NCBI GenBank assembly: GCA_036390175.1
Contig: DASWCG010000296.1
Location: 1 to 22,503, forward strand
Source: DASQHY01 sp036390175
GTDB taxonomy: Bacteria; Acidobacteriota; Terriglobia; Acidiferrales; UBA7541
DNA length: 22,503 nucleotides
Direction of reading: 5' to 3'
Shown here: positions 16,091-22,503 of the stretch, piece by piece
Numbering within the stretch: position 1 is the first letter of the stretch
How the letters are laid out: the number at the start of each line of letters is the position of its first letter
Notes under the pieces: model-generated
Told to the model about the DNA's origin: nothing
Database searches by the model: none
What the model saw: the letters and a program-made list of their open reading frames with translations, nothing else
Program-made: the position numbers and the translations under genes

Positions 16091-17215
16091 ATGACGGTTC
16101 TGTTTTTGTGCGACGAAGACAACCTTGTGCTGAAAGAAAATGCGGGATATGCATGCGCTTTCCGCCGGCGCGGTATCCGCGTGGTGTGCGTGGAGCGCGG
16201 CTATCCACGAAATGGCGATCTGGGTAGGCTTGTTGAGTCCTGCGGCGAAAAGCCCTCGCTTATTCTTCACGTGGGGTCCGTTGTCCCGTTCCTGCCTTGG
16301 AATCTCACAAGTGTCGACATTCCCACAGCCATGTTTCAGGTTGACGTTTACTTCAATGGACACCGGCAACTCCGGGTTTCCATGCTTTTCGATTACGTCC
16401 TCATTCTGCACCCCGGATTCGAGGAGATGTTTTGCAGCGCTGGCCATCCAGCCCCATGCACGTTGCCCCTTGCAGTGGATCCCGTCCTTTTCCAGGATCA
16501 CAGACGAGAGCGCCATTTTCAGCTTTCCTCGGTCGGCAGGACCGATGCCCCCATCTACAAAACCCGCCGCGAAACCCTGGCCTCGCTCTCCGCGGAGTTC
16601 CGCATGAATGAATGGCATCGGCGCCATGAGGCAGAGGAGGTCCCGGAGGTTTACGGCGCGAGCCAGATGGTCGTGAATGTGCCCCGGGACGACTATCCCG
16701 TGGATGTCTCCATGCGCTTTGCAGAAGCAATGGCAGCGGGCGCCCTGTTCATCACCCGGGTTCCCAGCGAGATGACGGCTCTCGGCTTTTTGGAAAACAC
16801 CCATTATATCGGCTACCGTGACCCATCCGAGATACCATCCATCGTCCGCCGCTATCTCTCCGACGAGCCGGCGCGGAGCCGGATTGCCGCGGCTGGGCAG
16901 GAGAAGGTGCTGCGCGAACACACTTACGACTGCAGGGTGGATGCGTTGTTGCGCCATATCGAGCGCGACGGTGGGAGGCTCCATGCGCCCGCGCGGCGAT
17001 GGCCGGGAGCCCGAGTCCGCCTGGCGTACTTGGACTTTTTTGCGACCGAGAGAGAAACGACTCTCGCATCGGCCTATCTACGCGAGATCCTGCGTCGTAG
17101 TCCCTTCGCTGCTGTGCCAGGGGCGGCCCTGGTCGCCCGTGCATGGGCGCAGCGTGCGCGCAACCACCTGGCCGCGAAGACGCGCAAGTGGCGTGGTGAG
17201 CGTTCGCGTCAGTGA
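16091..17215 (+). CDS. Glycosyltransferase, CgeB-like (glycosyl transferases group 1)
   Basis: 374 aa from ATG 16091, chosen because it begins directly at the first beta-strand (MTVLFLCDEDN) and lies 5 nt after the upstream stop. The open frame extends to 15869 but overlaps the methyltransferase. The pattern PTAMFQVDVYFNGHRQLR, FDYVLILHPGFEEMF, LPLAVDP and VPRDDYPVDVSMRFAEAMAAGA is that of the CgeB/spore-maturation-like GT-B glycosyltransferases (DUF3880 plus Glyco_trans_1_2). The Glu of RFAEAMAAG is the conserved donor-site residue. The C-terminal ~90 residues are basic and Arg-rich and may associate with the membrane surface. Donor and acceptor are unknown. The stop TGA overlaps a GTG (GTGA at 17212) that opens only a 40-codon frame, at the start of the decayed segment. 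Confidence 0.88.
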   Translation: MTVLFLCDEDNLVLKENAGYACAFRRRGIRVVCVERGYPRNGDLGRLVESCGEKPSLILHVGSVVPFLPWNLTSVDIPTAMFQVDVYFNGHRQLRVSMLFDYVLILHPGFEEMFCSAGHPAPCTLPLAVDPVLFQDHRRERHFQLSSVGRTDAPIYKTRRETLASLSAEFRMNEWHRRHEAEEVPEVYGASQMVVNVPRDDYPVDVSMRFAEAMAAGALFITRVPSEMTALGFLENTHYIGYRDPSEIPSIVRRYLSDEPARSRIAAAGQEKVLREHTYDCRVDALLRHIERDGGRLHAPARRWPGARVRLAYLDFFATERETTLASAYLREILRRSPFAAVPGAALVARAWAQRARNHLAAKTRKWRGERSRQ

Positions 17216-17474
17216 GTGGGCACGATGATCAAACGGCGCGGCTATTCATTCGGAAGATCGGATCTCTTTGGGAGCAAGAACCATCCCTGATTGACGACGC
17301 ACAGGACACGACCGTACGTCACCGTACTGATTGACAAGTGCATCTTCCGCATTCCTCAGCCCGGCCACGTCGCGCGCATCTGGAAGCACGGCCCATGAAA
17401 TTTCGGCTGGATGGCTCAAGAACTCGACCGCGCGCGCAGCGCGCTTTCGTAAATGTTCTGCGGGTGACCGAACT
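17212..17474 (+). other. Gene-free stretch with possible remnants
   Basis: No intact gene is seen. A GTG at 17212 overlapping the upstream stop opens a 40-codon frame (to 17334) with no recognised product. In a different frame, about 17314-17335 reads YVTVLID, which resembles the first strand of GT2 glycosyltransferases and then loses the pattern. This may be the eroded start of a former gene, but the match is too short to be sure. In a tightly packed operon such a stretch is itself unusual. Confidence 0.4.
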
Positions 17475-17800
17475 ATGAGAGAAAAGCTATGGCTGCGCTT
17501 TCGGAACTCGAAACTACTGCGGAGGCTTTCTTCGTCTTCCGTTCTGGGTAAGCCGATTAGGGCCGCGAGCAACTTGCTCACGCCCTCTCTTCAGCGAAAG
17601 GAAATGAAGATCCGGGCGGGGATTGGAAAAGGCTTAATCATGGAGATCAATCCCCGGTGGGAAACCGAGATGTGGGAAGGCACGTACGAAGCGAACGCTC
17701 AGCAGTTGTTCGCGCGGCATTTGCGCGAGGGTATGATTTTTTATGACGTCGGCGGGGGTTGGGCTTTTACAGCATGGTCGCAGCGCGGTTGGGCGCTAAC
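17475..17800 (+). pseudogene. FkbM-type methyltransferase, 5' fragment with frameshift
   Basis: From ATG 17475 the frame reads a basic N-terminus, then GIGKGLIMEINPRWETEMWE, GTYEANAQQLFARHLREGMI and FYDVGGG. This is the N-terminal region and SAM motif I of FkbM-family methyltransferases. After a run of five G (17754-17758) the in-frame sequence loses similarity and stops at 17804. The expected continuation GFYSMVAARLGA instead lies one frame over, and one extra G in the run would restore it. Even so, similarity stops after that segment at about 17800, where the start of a glycosyltransferase-like frame is joined. So there is both a frameshift and loss of the 3' two thirds. The frameshift could be a sequencing error; the truncation could be an assembly chimera. 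Confidence 0.65.
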
Positions 17801-17980
17801 ATGAGAATCCTGATCGCCGCAGGCGTTACCGCAAACCGAGAAGCCGGAACTGCAAGTGCTGTTTACAACGTGGCTGACGGCTTGCGCGCGCTGGGCCATC
17901 ACGTGGATTGCGTCTTTGCAGACGACTTGCTGCCGCGACCCGTGCTGGCGCGGCCCACGTTTTACCGCCAGCTCGTTCTG
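17801..17980 (+). pseudogene. GT4 glycosyltransferase, 5' fragment
   Basis: ATG 17801 starts MRILIAAGVTANREAGTA, then SAVYNVADGLRALGHHVDCV and FADDLLPRPVLARP. This is the typical first beta-strand, glycine/Ser loop and second strand of a GT-B (GT4) enzyme. After about 60 residues the similarity ends and the frame runs into unrelated sequence, stopping at 18112 (103 aa in total, against about 400 in a complete GT4). The whole acceptor-domain remainder and the donor-binding domain are absent. It probably encodes no functional enzyme. The boundary at 17980 is approximate. Confidence 0.55.
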
Positions 17981-18152
17981 GAGCGCGCTAGGCCCACGAT
18001 CGAGCACTGGATGTCCCCAAAGAACTGGTGGAGCCGCTTCTTTGAACTTACCAGTTTGCTAGATGCCTCAGACCGGACCGAAGGCGCCCAGCTCATGTCG
18101 AGCGCGACGTGATTTTCACGACTTTACGCTGGTGACGGAGACTCGCAAGTGA
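17981..18152 (+). pseudogene. Possible SAM-methyltransferase 3' fragment with frameshift
   Basis: The frame from 17801 continues as TIEHWMSPKNWWSRFFELT, which looks like the C-terminal subdomain of Methyltransf_11-type enzymes, where a W-W-x-x-x-F pattern is common. It stops at 18112. Skipping one base there reads on as RDFHDFTLVTETRK and ends at TGA 18150-18152, which overlaps the GTG start of the next gene (GTGA). That overlap matches the other junctions of this operon, so this may be the true end of a lost gene. The family assignment is an impression from a short stretch, and the left boundary is approximate. Confidence 0.35.
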
Positions 18153-18934
18153 AGCTGACCGAAGCTATGCGCCGTGACTGGGATGAACGCGCCCGGAAGA
18201 ATGCCTTTCACTACATCGCCTCGTGGCGGCGCGAGTGGGATGTTGATTCGTTCCTGACGTCGGGCGAAGAGGATTTCGCGCGCTTGGTTGCACCTGCACT
18301 CGAACGCTCACAAATCCCCGCAAGCGGGAAGGTGATGGTCGAACTAGGTTGCGGCGCCGGACGCATGACGCGGAGTTTTGCCCGGCGATTCGGGCGCGTC
18401 TATGCTTTCGATGTGTCGCGGGAAATGCTTCAACGGGCGCGGCAGATTCATCCCGGCCAGAGCAACGTCTTGTGGCTCCTCGGCAACGGCGCGGATTTGT
18501 CTTGTGTCCAGGCAGGTGCGGCGGATTTCATCTTCAGCTACCTGGTGTTGCAGCACCTTCCGTCGAAGACGCTCGTGTTTCAATATGTGCGCGAGATGCT
18601 GCGTATTCTCAAGCCGGGCGGCGCATTTCTGTTTCAGTTCAACGGAGAGCTTGCGCCAACGATGAATTGGCGCGGTCGTCTGGCCTGGGGAATTGTCGAT
18701 GCGTTTTGGGCCACGCACCTTGCAGGCGCAAGCCGTGGCTTAGCTCGCTTACTGAGACTGGATCCAGCGGTGGTCGGCAAGAGTTGGCGCGGCGTGGCCA
18801 TTGAATCGGGGGTGGTTAGCGAGTGCGTGCGCAGCGCCGGAGGGGAAGTGCGTGAGTTGACCGGAAAAGACACGCCTATGGCATGGTGCTGCGGAGTGAA
18901 GGCGGCGAAGCAGAGCACGCGGCAAAACGCATGA
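18149..18934 (+). CDS. Class I SAM-dependent methyltransferase
   Basis: 261 aa from GTG 18149. SAM motif I is VMVELGCGAGRMTR (62-75), the acidic end of strand 2 is YAFDVSREML, and FIFSYLVLQHLP followed by REMLRILKPGGAFLFQF is the classic Methyltransf_11/25 arrangement. The length is normal and no key residue is missing. The start lies in a GTGA overlap with the upstream remnant and the stop in an ATGA overlap with the next glycosyltransferase, so translation is probably coupled. Likely a sugar O-methyltransferase or similar, cytoplasmic; the substrate is not deducible. Confidence 0.9.
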   Translation: MKLTEAMRRDWDERARKNAFHYIASWRREWDVDSFLTSGEEDFARLVAPALERSQIPASGKVMVELGCGAGRMTRSFARRFGRVYAFDVSREMLQRARQIHPGQSNVLWLLGNGADLSCVQAGAADFIFSYLVLQHLPSKTLVFQYVREMLRILKPGGAFLFQFNGELAPTMNWRGRLAWGIVDAFWATHLAGASRGLARLLRLDPAVVGKSWRGVAIESGVVSECVRSAGGEVRELTGKDTPMAWCCGVKAAKQSTRQNA

Positions 18935-20058
18935 GCGCCCAGAGGATCATCGCCCTTCTCGGCCGGCGCGACGAACCGACGGATGCGCTCGAGGAGTATT
19001 GCCTCTTGCTCGACAAAGCTCTTGCGCCCCACGGTTATGAACTTGAGAGAGTCCGCGTCCCGTGGGCCAAGCGCGGCTGGCCTGCGGCCCTCGACGAGTT
19101 GCGCAAGAGCGCTTCCGGCTGGCGCGGCTGCTGGGTTCTCGTTCAATATACGGCGCTCGGTTGGTCGCGCCGAGGATTCCCTTTGCAGATCCTGCGCCTC
19201 CTCCGCGTCCTTGCGCAAAGTGGCGTGCGCATCGGCGTCGTCTTCCACGATGCAGGTCCCTATTCGGGGCTGCGCCCGGTTGACCGCCTGCGGCGCCGCT
19301 GCCAGGTCCTCGTCATGCGCCGCGCGTACGCCGCTGCAGAGCGCGTCATCCTCACGGTTCCCGCCGAGAAGAATCTCTGGCTGCCTCCCCAGCGATCCAA
19401 AGCCGTTTTTATTCCAGTGGGCGCGAACCTTCCTTTGGCGAGCGCCTCTTGCGAAACCGATGCGGCAAATACCGCGCCGCTCACCGTCGCCGTATACGGC
19501 GTGACGGGCGGATCACACCTTTCCACGGAAACACAGGATATCGCTTTCGTCGTAAACCGGGCGGCAACGCGTGTCCCTGGCCTGCGCCTGCTCGTCTTCG
19601 GGCGCAACGCCATCGAGGCCAAAGATTCGTTGTTGCGGTCGCTGAACGGAACGCGCGTGGCGCTCGAGGTGCGTGGTGTCTTGCCTCCGGAGGAGGTCGC
19701 CACCTCGCTCTTGCGTGCAAACCTGCTGTTGTTTGTCCGCGGGCCAATCTCCAGCCGCCGCGGCAGCGCCATAGCCGGGATCGCTTGCGGCCTCCCGGTC
19801 GTAGGGTACGCGGGGACCGATACGTCCTGGCCGGTCACCGAGGCGGGGGTCTCGCTTGTGCCTGCCGGTGACCGTGAAGCTCTCGCGGCGGCCCTGGAAC
19901 AAGTCCTGATGGACTCCTCGCTGCGCGCCTCCCTGGCAGAACGCAGCCGCCGGGCACACCGCGAATACTTCGCTTGGCCGGTCATTGCCCAATGCTACGC
20001 AGAAGCCATTCGGCAGTCGGACGACGAATTTTTGCGAAAAGGCCAGGCCACTGCATGA
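18931..20058 (+). CDS. Glycosyltransferase family 4-like protein, EX7E motif absent
   Basis: 375 aa from ATG 18931, chosen for its 4-bp ATGA overlap with the upstream stop and because it begins at the first strand (RIIALLGRRDEP). The frame is open to 18883 but that part lies inside the methyltransferase gene. GT-B features: VGVRIGVVFHDAGP-like acceptor-domain strands (about 110-125), TVPAEKNLWLP, FIPVGANLP at the domain linker, LTVAVYGVTGGSH, LLVFGRN and GIACGLPVVGYAGTDTSW. Where GT4 enzymes have E-x7-E before the GLPVV strand, this one reads SSRRGSAIAGIACGLPVV, so both glutamates are missing. It may be a divergent but active subgroup. Coupled by ATGA to the following methyltransferase. Confidence 0.87.
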   Translation: MSAQRIIALLGRRDEPTDALEEYCLLLDKALAPHGYELERVRVPWAKRGWPAALDELRKSASGWRGCWVLVQYTALGWSRRGFPLQILRLLRVLAQSGVRIGVVFHDAGPYSGLRPVDRLRRRCQVLVMRRAYAAAERVILTVPAEKNLWLPPQRSKAVFIPVGANLPLASASCETDAANTAPLTVAVYGVTGGSHLSTETQDIAFVVNRAATRVPGLRLLVFGRNAIEAKDSLLRSLNGTRVALEVRGVLPPEEVATSLLRANLLLFVRGPISSRRGSAIAGIACGLPVVGYAGTDTSWPVTEAGVSLVPAGDREALAAALEQVLMDSSLRASLAERSRRAHREYFAWPVIAQCYAEAIRQSDDEFLRKGQATA

Positions 20059-20795
20059 GATATTTTCAAGATGCCCGGCGCCGGTTTCGTTTTGCTCTGA
20101 GCAATCCAGGTTATGCAGTGCGCGCGGTACTGCGCGATTTGACGTTGGCGGACGAGCGTTTCCTCGCTGCCGTCACAGCCTCGACACCGCAAGCCATCCG
20201 TCGCCTCGTGGAGGAACCTTGGCAGGATGAAAAATTCGCCGCCCAATTGAAGCAGGCCGAGGGAATCTTCCGGCGATTTCATCTTTCCAGCGCTGAGGTC
20301 TATGCAAAAAAGGTCTTGATCCAATACGCCGCCATCCGCGCGGTTGCTCCGGGAATCGTGGTAGAGACTGGGGTGGCCAATGGCGTTTCGAGCGCGCATC
20401 TGCTTCTCGCTCTTGCGCGGAATAATAAGGGACATCTCCACTCCATTGAAATCGGCGACGCGTCCTTACTCCCGCCGGGCTCCGCCAACGGCTGGGTCGT
20501 GCCGGAATGGCTGCGGGATCGTTGGACGCTCCGGATTGGCGACGCGAAGACCCTTTTGCCTGAAGTCCTGCGAGGATTGGGAACGATTGACGTCTTCATC
20601 CACGACAGCCTGCATACCTACGATCACATGCTTTGGGAATATCGCGCTGCCTATGACCATATTCGGCCAGGCGGGTTGCTGATTTCCGATGACGCCCTTT
20701 GGAATTCTGCCTTCTCGGAATTTGCTGCCACGGTCGGCGCGAGGCATGCGCAGATCCTACGTGGCGTCGGCGTGCTGCGGAAAGAAATTCCGTGA
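20055..20795 (+). CDS. SAM-dependent methyltransferase (Methyltransf_24-like)
   Basis: 246 aa from ATG 20055, in an ATGA overlap with the upstream stop. An N-terminal helical region (about 1-75) precedes the Rossmann core: IVVETGVANGVSSAHLL (101-117) as SAM motif I, HLHSIEIGD as strand 2, and IDVFIHDSLHTYDHM (178-192), where His/Asp residues resemble the metal site of macrocin O-methyltransferase/cephalosporin-hydroxylase-like enzymes. RPGGLLISDDALWN follows. Likely a metal-assisted sugar or amine methyltransferase acting on the glycan precursor; substrate unknown. Its TGA overlaps the GTG of the next glycosyltransferase (GTGA at 20792). Confidence 0.87.
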   Translation: MRYFQDARRRFRFALSNPGYAVRAVLRDLTLADERFLAAVTASTPQAIRRLVEEPWQDEKFAAQLKQAEGIFRRFHLSSAEVYAKKVLIQYAAIRAVAPGIVVETGVANGVSSAHLLLALARNNKGHLHSIEIGDASLLPPGSANGWVVPEWLRDRWTLRIGDAKTLLPEVLRGLGTIDVFIHDSLHTYDHMLWEYRAAYDHIRPGGLLISDDALWNSAFSEFAATVGARHAQILRGVGVLRKEIP

Positions 20796-22012
20796 CGTCG
20801 CTCCCTGACGGCCGGCGCTACCGCGTTCTTATCCTGGGGTCGCATCCGGTCCAATACGCCGCACAATTTCTCCACCAACTGGCTCAGCATCCACTTGTGG
20901 ACCTTCAGGTTGCCTATTGCAGCTTGTTCGGCGCCCAGGGCGGTCTTGACCCTGAGTTCGGCATTGAAGTGCAGTGGGACGTTCCCTTGCTGGAGGGTTA
21001 TCCCTGGGTGCAAATTCCCAATCGTTCGCTGCGCCCGGGTCTCGGCCGCTTCTGGGGTCTTTTCAATCCCGGTCTCTGGAAACTGATTCGTGAGGAACAT
21101 TTCGATGCCATTGTCTGTCATGTCGGTTACGTGTTTTCGAGTTTTTGGATTGCCGTGGCTGCGGCCAAATCGAGCGGAACCCCATTCTTGTTCGGCACCG
21201 ATGCGACCACGATGCGTCCGCGTCTCGCGGCGCGCTGGAAGACCTGGGTAAAGCCTCGTGTTTGGCGGCGGGTGTTCGGTCTGGCCGACCAACTCCTGGC
21301 GCCGTCCTCCGGGACGGTTGCGTTGTTCCGGGAAATGGGCTTTCCGGCGGAGAAGATTTCGCTGACGCCGTTCGCCGTGGATAACGACTGGTGGACGCGG
21401 CAAGCAGCGCTTGTCAATCGTTCCGCCGTGCGCGCCTCCTGGGACATCCCGGAAAATGGAAAGGTCATATTGTTCTGCGCCAAGCTCCAGCCGTGGAAGC
21501 GCCCCCAGGATGTCTTACGCGCTTTCGTGCAGGCCAATCTCCCGGATACCTACGTCGTCTTCGCAGGCCAAGGGCCGTTGCGCGCAGATCTGGAAGGCGA
21601 GGCGCGAGAGCGCGGCATCTCCAGCCGCGTTCGAGTGCTGGGTTTCGTCAACCAGTCCCAATTGCCGGCAACGTATCGCGGCGCGGACGTTTTCGTCCTT
21701 CCTTCAGAGTATGATCCATGTCCGGTTGTGGTGTGCGAAGCGATGCTCTGCGGATTGCCGGTAATCCTGAGCGATCAAATTCGAGGCCGCTTCGACCTGG
21801 TCCTGCCGGGGAAAACAGGTTTTATATATCCTTGCGGAGACGTCAATTCCTTGGCCGCGATTCTGCGTACCCTGGTGAGTAACCCGGAAGAGATCTCCCG
21901 GCTCAGCGCGGCCGCGCGGGAGCGAATGAAAACTTGGTCCCCCAAAGAGACCGTGGAGGGAACCGTCAAGGCCATTGAACAAGCTGTGCGGCGGGGCAAG
22001 GGAGGGCTGTGA
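20792..22012 (+). CDS. Glycosyltransferase family 4 protein
   Basis: 406 aa from GTG 20792, which overlaps the upstream stop. The open frame starts at 20699 but that portion is antisensical to the methyltransferase frame. N-terminal GT-B domain: RVLILGSHPVQYAAQFLHQL, then FDAIVCHVGYVFSSFWIAVA and LAPSSGTVALFREMGFPAEK. Donor-binding domain: VILFCAKLQPWKRPQDVLRA, YVVFAGQGPLRADLE, RVRVLGFVNQSQLPATYRGA and FVLPSEYDPCPVVVCEAMLC. The first Glu of EX7E is Asp in DPCPVVVCE. GLPVILSDQIRGRFDLVLPG and GFIYPCGD complete a full-length GT4 enzyme. Cytoplasmic. It adds one sugar of the repeat, specificity unknown. Its stop overlaps the GTG at 22009. Confidence 0.93.
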   Translation: MTSLPDGRRYRVLILGSHPVQYAAQFLHQLAQHPLVDLQVAYCSLFGAQGGLDPEFGIEVQWDVPLLEGYPWVQIPNRSLRPGLGRFWGLFNPGLWKLIREEHFDAIVCHVGYVFSSFWIAVAAAKSSGTPFLFGTDATTMRPRLAARWKTWVKPRVWRRVFGLADQLLAPSSGTVALFREMGFPAEKISLTPFAVDNDWWTRQAALVNRSAVRASWDIPENGKVILFCAKLQPWKRPQDVLRAFVQANLPDTYVVFAGQGPLRADLEGEARERGISSRVRVLGFVNQSQLPATYRGADVFVLPSEYDPCPVVVCEAMLCGLPVILSDQIRGRFDLVLPGKTGFIYPCGDVNSLAAILRTLVSNPEEISRLSAAARERMKTWSPKETVEGTVKAIEQAVRRGKGGL

Positions 22013-22503
22013 AGTTACTGATCTATTCCCACTCCTTTGCGCCGCGACTCGGCGGCGTGGAGACCATTGTAATGACCTTGGCGCGCGGCCTTTCGGCAGC
22101 GTCGGCGGGCCAGCTGCATGAACCCATCGAAGTCACGGTCGCTACGCCGGTGCCCCGGGGGGATTTTGACGACGCCGCGCTCCCTTTCCGGGTGGTTCGC
22201 CAGCCGGGCTTTTGGGGGTTGCTGCGGCTATTGCGCTCCGCCGACTTGATCCATCTGGCCGGTCCCGCGCTGCTTCCCCTGTTCCTTGCGCTGATTCTTC
22301 GAAGGCCGGTGGTCGTCGAGCACCACGGCTATCAAGCTATCTGCCCCAACGGTTTGCTTCTCATCGAACCGACGCAGACGGTTTGTCCGGGCCATTTCCA
22401 GGCGCGGCGCTATCGAAAGTGTTGGGAGTGCAATCGGGCTTCGGAGGGGCCCATAAAGAGTTTTAAGATGCTTCTTCTCACATTTCCGCGCCGATGGATG
22501 TGC
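22009..22503 (+). CDS. Glycosyltransferase family 4 protein (3' partial)
   Basis: Starts at GTG 22009 in a GTGA overlap and stays open to the last base (165 codons). It begins MKLLIYSHSFAPRLGGVETI, the glycine-rich GT4 start (GGVE). VTVATPVPRGDFDD, LRSADLIHLAGPALLPLFLA and RPVVVEHHGYQAICPNG follow in the acceptor domain. Four cysteines at residues 112, 126, 138 and 141 (C-x13-C-x11-C-x2-C) form a cluster like that seen in some GT4 enzymes and may bind a metal. The donor domain lies beyond the window. Confidence 0.88.
   Translation, partial: MKLLIYSHSFAPRLGGVETIVMTLARGLSAASAGQLHEPIEVTVATPVPRGDFDDAALPFRVVRQPGFWGLLRLLRSADLIHLAGPALLPLFLALILRRPVVVEHHGYQAICPNGLLLIEPTQTVCPGHFQARRYRKCWECNRASEGPIKSFKMLLLTFPRRWMC

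Noticed and set aside
17246..17581. 111-codon minus-strand open frame over the decayed segment
   Set aside because: It looks somewhat protein-like, but no family pattern is recognised, it overlaps the FkbM-like start, and no ribosome binding site or neighbour supports it.

Overview
The window is a high-GC (about 60%), gene-dense bacterial segment. Nothing in it is eukaryotic, phage-like or transposon-like. The combination of a degenerate S41 protease paired with a divergent polysaccharide deacetylase, a TPR/carbohydrate-binding protein coupled to an O-antigen ligase/polymerase, a Wza-type exporter, a Wzz/BY-kinase fusion and a long run of glycosyltransferases and methyltransferases resembles envelope-polysaccharide loci of Acidobacteriota. 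That assignment is inference from gene content; no rRNA or marker gene is present.

Layout. (1) 1-2227, plus strand: the 3' part of an S41/CtpA-like protein whose catalytic residues look lost, followed 4 nt later by a lipoprotein-type divergent polysaccharide deacetylase. (2) 2272-4670, minus strand: a two-gene operon with a Tat-exported glycosylasparaginase-type Ntn hydrolase and an LhgO-like FAD oxidoreductase, convergent with region 1 and divergent from region 3. (3) 4864-12011, plus strand: the assembly and export core of an exopolysaccharide/O-antigen system: TPR-CBM protein, WaaL/Wzy-like protein, Wza-like exporter, Wzz-BY-kinase and an NAD-dependent sugar-nucleotide epimerase/dehydratase. 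(4) 12105-15309: a GT-C-type membrane glycosyltransferase and a Wzx-type flippase. (5) 15324-22503: a glycan-building cassette of alternating SAM methyltransferases and glycosyltransferases. Its intact 3' part is packed with 4-base ATGA/GTGA start-stop overlaps, and the last glycosyltransferase runs off the window.

The genes form a coherent pathway. Cytoplasmic glycosyltransferases (16091, 18931, 20792, 22009) and methyltransferases (15324, 18149, 20055) build and decorate a lipid-linked repeat, with sugar nucleotide supplied in part by the epimerase. The flippase moves it across the inner membrane and the O-antigen ligase-like protein polymerises or ligates it. Wzz-BY-kinase sets chain length and the Wza-like protein exports. 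No initiating phosphoglycosyltransferase, tyrosine phosphatase or regulator is visible here.

The most unusual part is 17216-18152. Inside this otherwise tightly packed operon lie about 930 bp of apparent gene remnants: a frameshifted, truncated FkbM-type methyltransferase, the first ~60 codons of a GT4 glycosyltransferase, and what looks like a frameshifted tail of another methyltransferase. Other points of interest are the pseudoenzyme-like S41 protein, a low-complexity insertion in the exporter's SLBB region, a GT4 without the usual EX7E motif, and two genes whose first ATG falls inside a -10-like hexamer. I did not find a clearly new defence or mobile system.
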